NCBI GenBank assembly: GCA_028687575.1
Contig: JAQTZW010000014.1
Coordinates: forward strand, 1 to 64,000
Source of the DNA: Gallionella sp.
Lineage (GTDB): Bacteria > Pseudomonadota > Gammaproteobacteria > Burkholderiales > Gallionellaceae
DNA length: 64,000 nt
Direction of reading: 5' to 3'
Numbering within the stretch: the first letter of the stretch is position 1; each line of letters starts with the position of its first letter. The notes below the pieces were generated by a model. The model had not been told where the DNA came from. It made no database searches and saw only the letters and a program-made list of their open reading frames with translations. A program made the position numbers and the translations under genes. Shown here piece after piece: positions 63,837 to 64,000 of this stretch.

Positions 63837-64000
63837 ATGCCCAGAAGATCTGACACCAAAGAGACCGTTCTGCTTGCACTGGAACTGATGCGTCGCATCC
63901 CGCGCAAGCGCACCATCACTGCCAAGGAGTTGCACGAACAGCTCGCCGATTCCGAACACGGGCGCGACCTGCGCACCATCCAGCGGCAACTGGAAATGTT
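63837..64000 (+). CDS. WYL-type HTH regulator, N-terminal part (cut by window edge)
   Basis: The first 54 residues are visible: PRRSDTKETVLLALELMRRI, TITAKELHEQLADSEHGRDL and RTIQRQLEM. This is the winged HTH that precedes WYL domains in defence-associated regulators such as BrxR/CapW-like proteins. The WYL domain itself would lie beyond the edge. It starts six bases after the DUF2779 stop and is surely cotranscribed. The identification rests on the HTH alone. Confidence 0.7.
   Translation, partial: MPRRSDTKETVLLALELMRRIPRKRTITAKELHEQLADSEHGRDLRTIQRQLEM

Overview
The window is from a betaproteobacterium. The flagellar protein set, the thrS-infC-rpmI-rplT-pheST-ihfA block, and minCDE next to fliR all fit the Nitrosomonadales/Gallionellaceae type, but this placement is an inference from gene content and protein style, not from a database search. 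About 55 kb is chromosomal core. The last 8.7 kb, after a tRNA-Pro gene, is an accessory region.

Layout. 184-11646 holds flgA (minus) and the divergent flgBCDEFGHIJ-KL run, which encodes rod, hook, P- and L-rings and hook-filament junction. A near-perfect sigma-28 promoter sits in front of flgK. 12096-22685 is a cellulose operon in the order bcsA-bcsB-bcsZ-bcsC, followed by a two-gene FAD sugar dehydrogenase module (Tat-type small subunit plus GMC flavoprotein). As read here, bcsA carries a one-base frameshift close to its N-terminus. 22784-24837 is minCDE. 24852-35917 is the long minus-strand operon fliF-G-H-I-J-K-L-M-N-O-P-Q-R, with fliE divergent at 36108. 36463-36595 is a 19-copy heptanucleotide microsatellite. 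36619-43659 (minus) carries a YcgR-type c-di-GMP brake, an orphan FlhB C-terminal domain, a second FliK-like protein, fliT, fliS, fliD, flaG and fliC; fliC has its own sigma-28 promoter. 43890-47782 is a histidine kinase, a NarL-type regulator and a diguanylate cyclase. 47955-55242 is thrS, infC (probable AUA start), rpmI, rplT, pheS, pheT, ihfA and a MerR-family gene.

How the genes fit together. The core is a motility/sessility locus: hook-basal body, export apparatus, flagellin and chaperones lie beside three c-di-GMP components (cellulose synthase with PilZ domain, a YcgR-like brake, and a GGDEF cyclase with an inhibitory site). A c-di-GMP switch between swimming and cellulose production is a natural reading, but regulation itself is not shown by the sequence.

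From tRNA-Pro(GGG) at 55288 onward the region looks like a degraded integrated element plus defence-like genes. It has an AlpA-type regulator, two unrecognised divergent genes, a truncated structured RNA resembling the 5' part of a group II intron, two small HTH genes flanking a palindrome-rich divergent promoter, a PD-(D/E)XK nuclease-like protein, a small membrane protein and the C-terminal remnant of a tyrosine integrase. It ends with a large predicted double nuclease (Cas4-like Fe-S domain plus DEDD exonuclease) directly followed by a WYL-type regulator cut by the window edge. The nuclease/regulator pair and the dehydrogenase attached to the cellulose operon are the two most promising candidates for undescribed systems.
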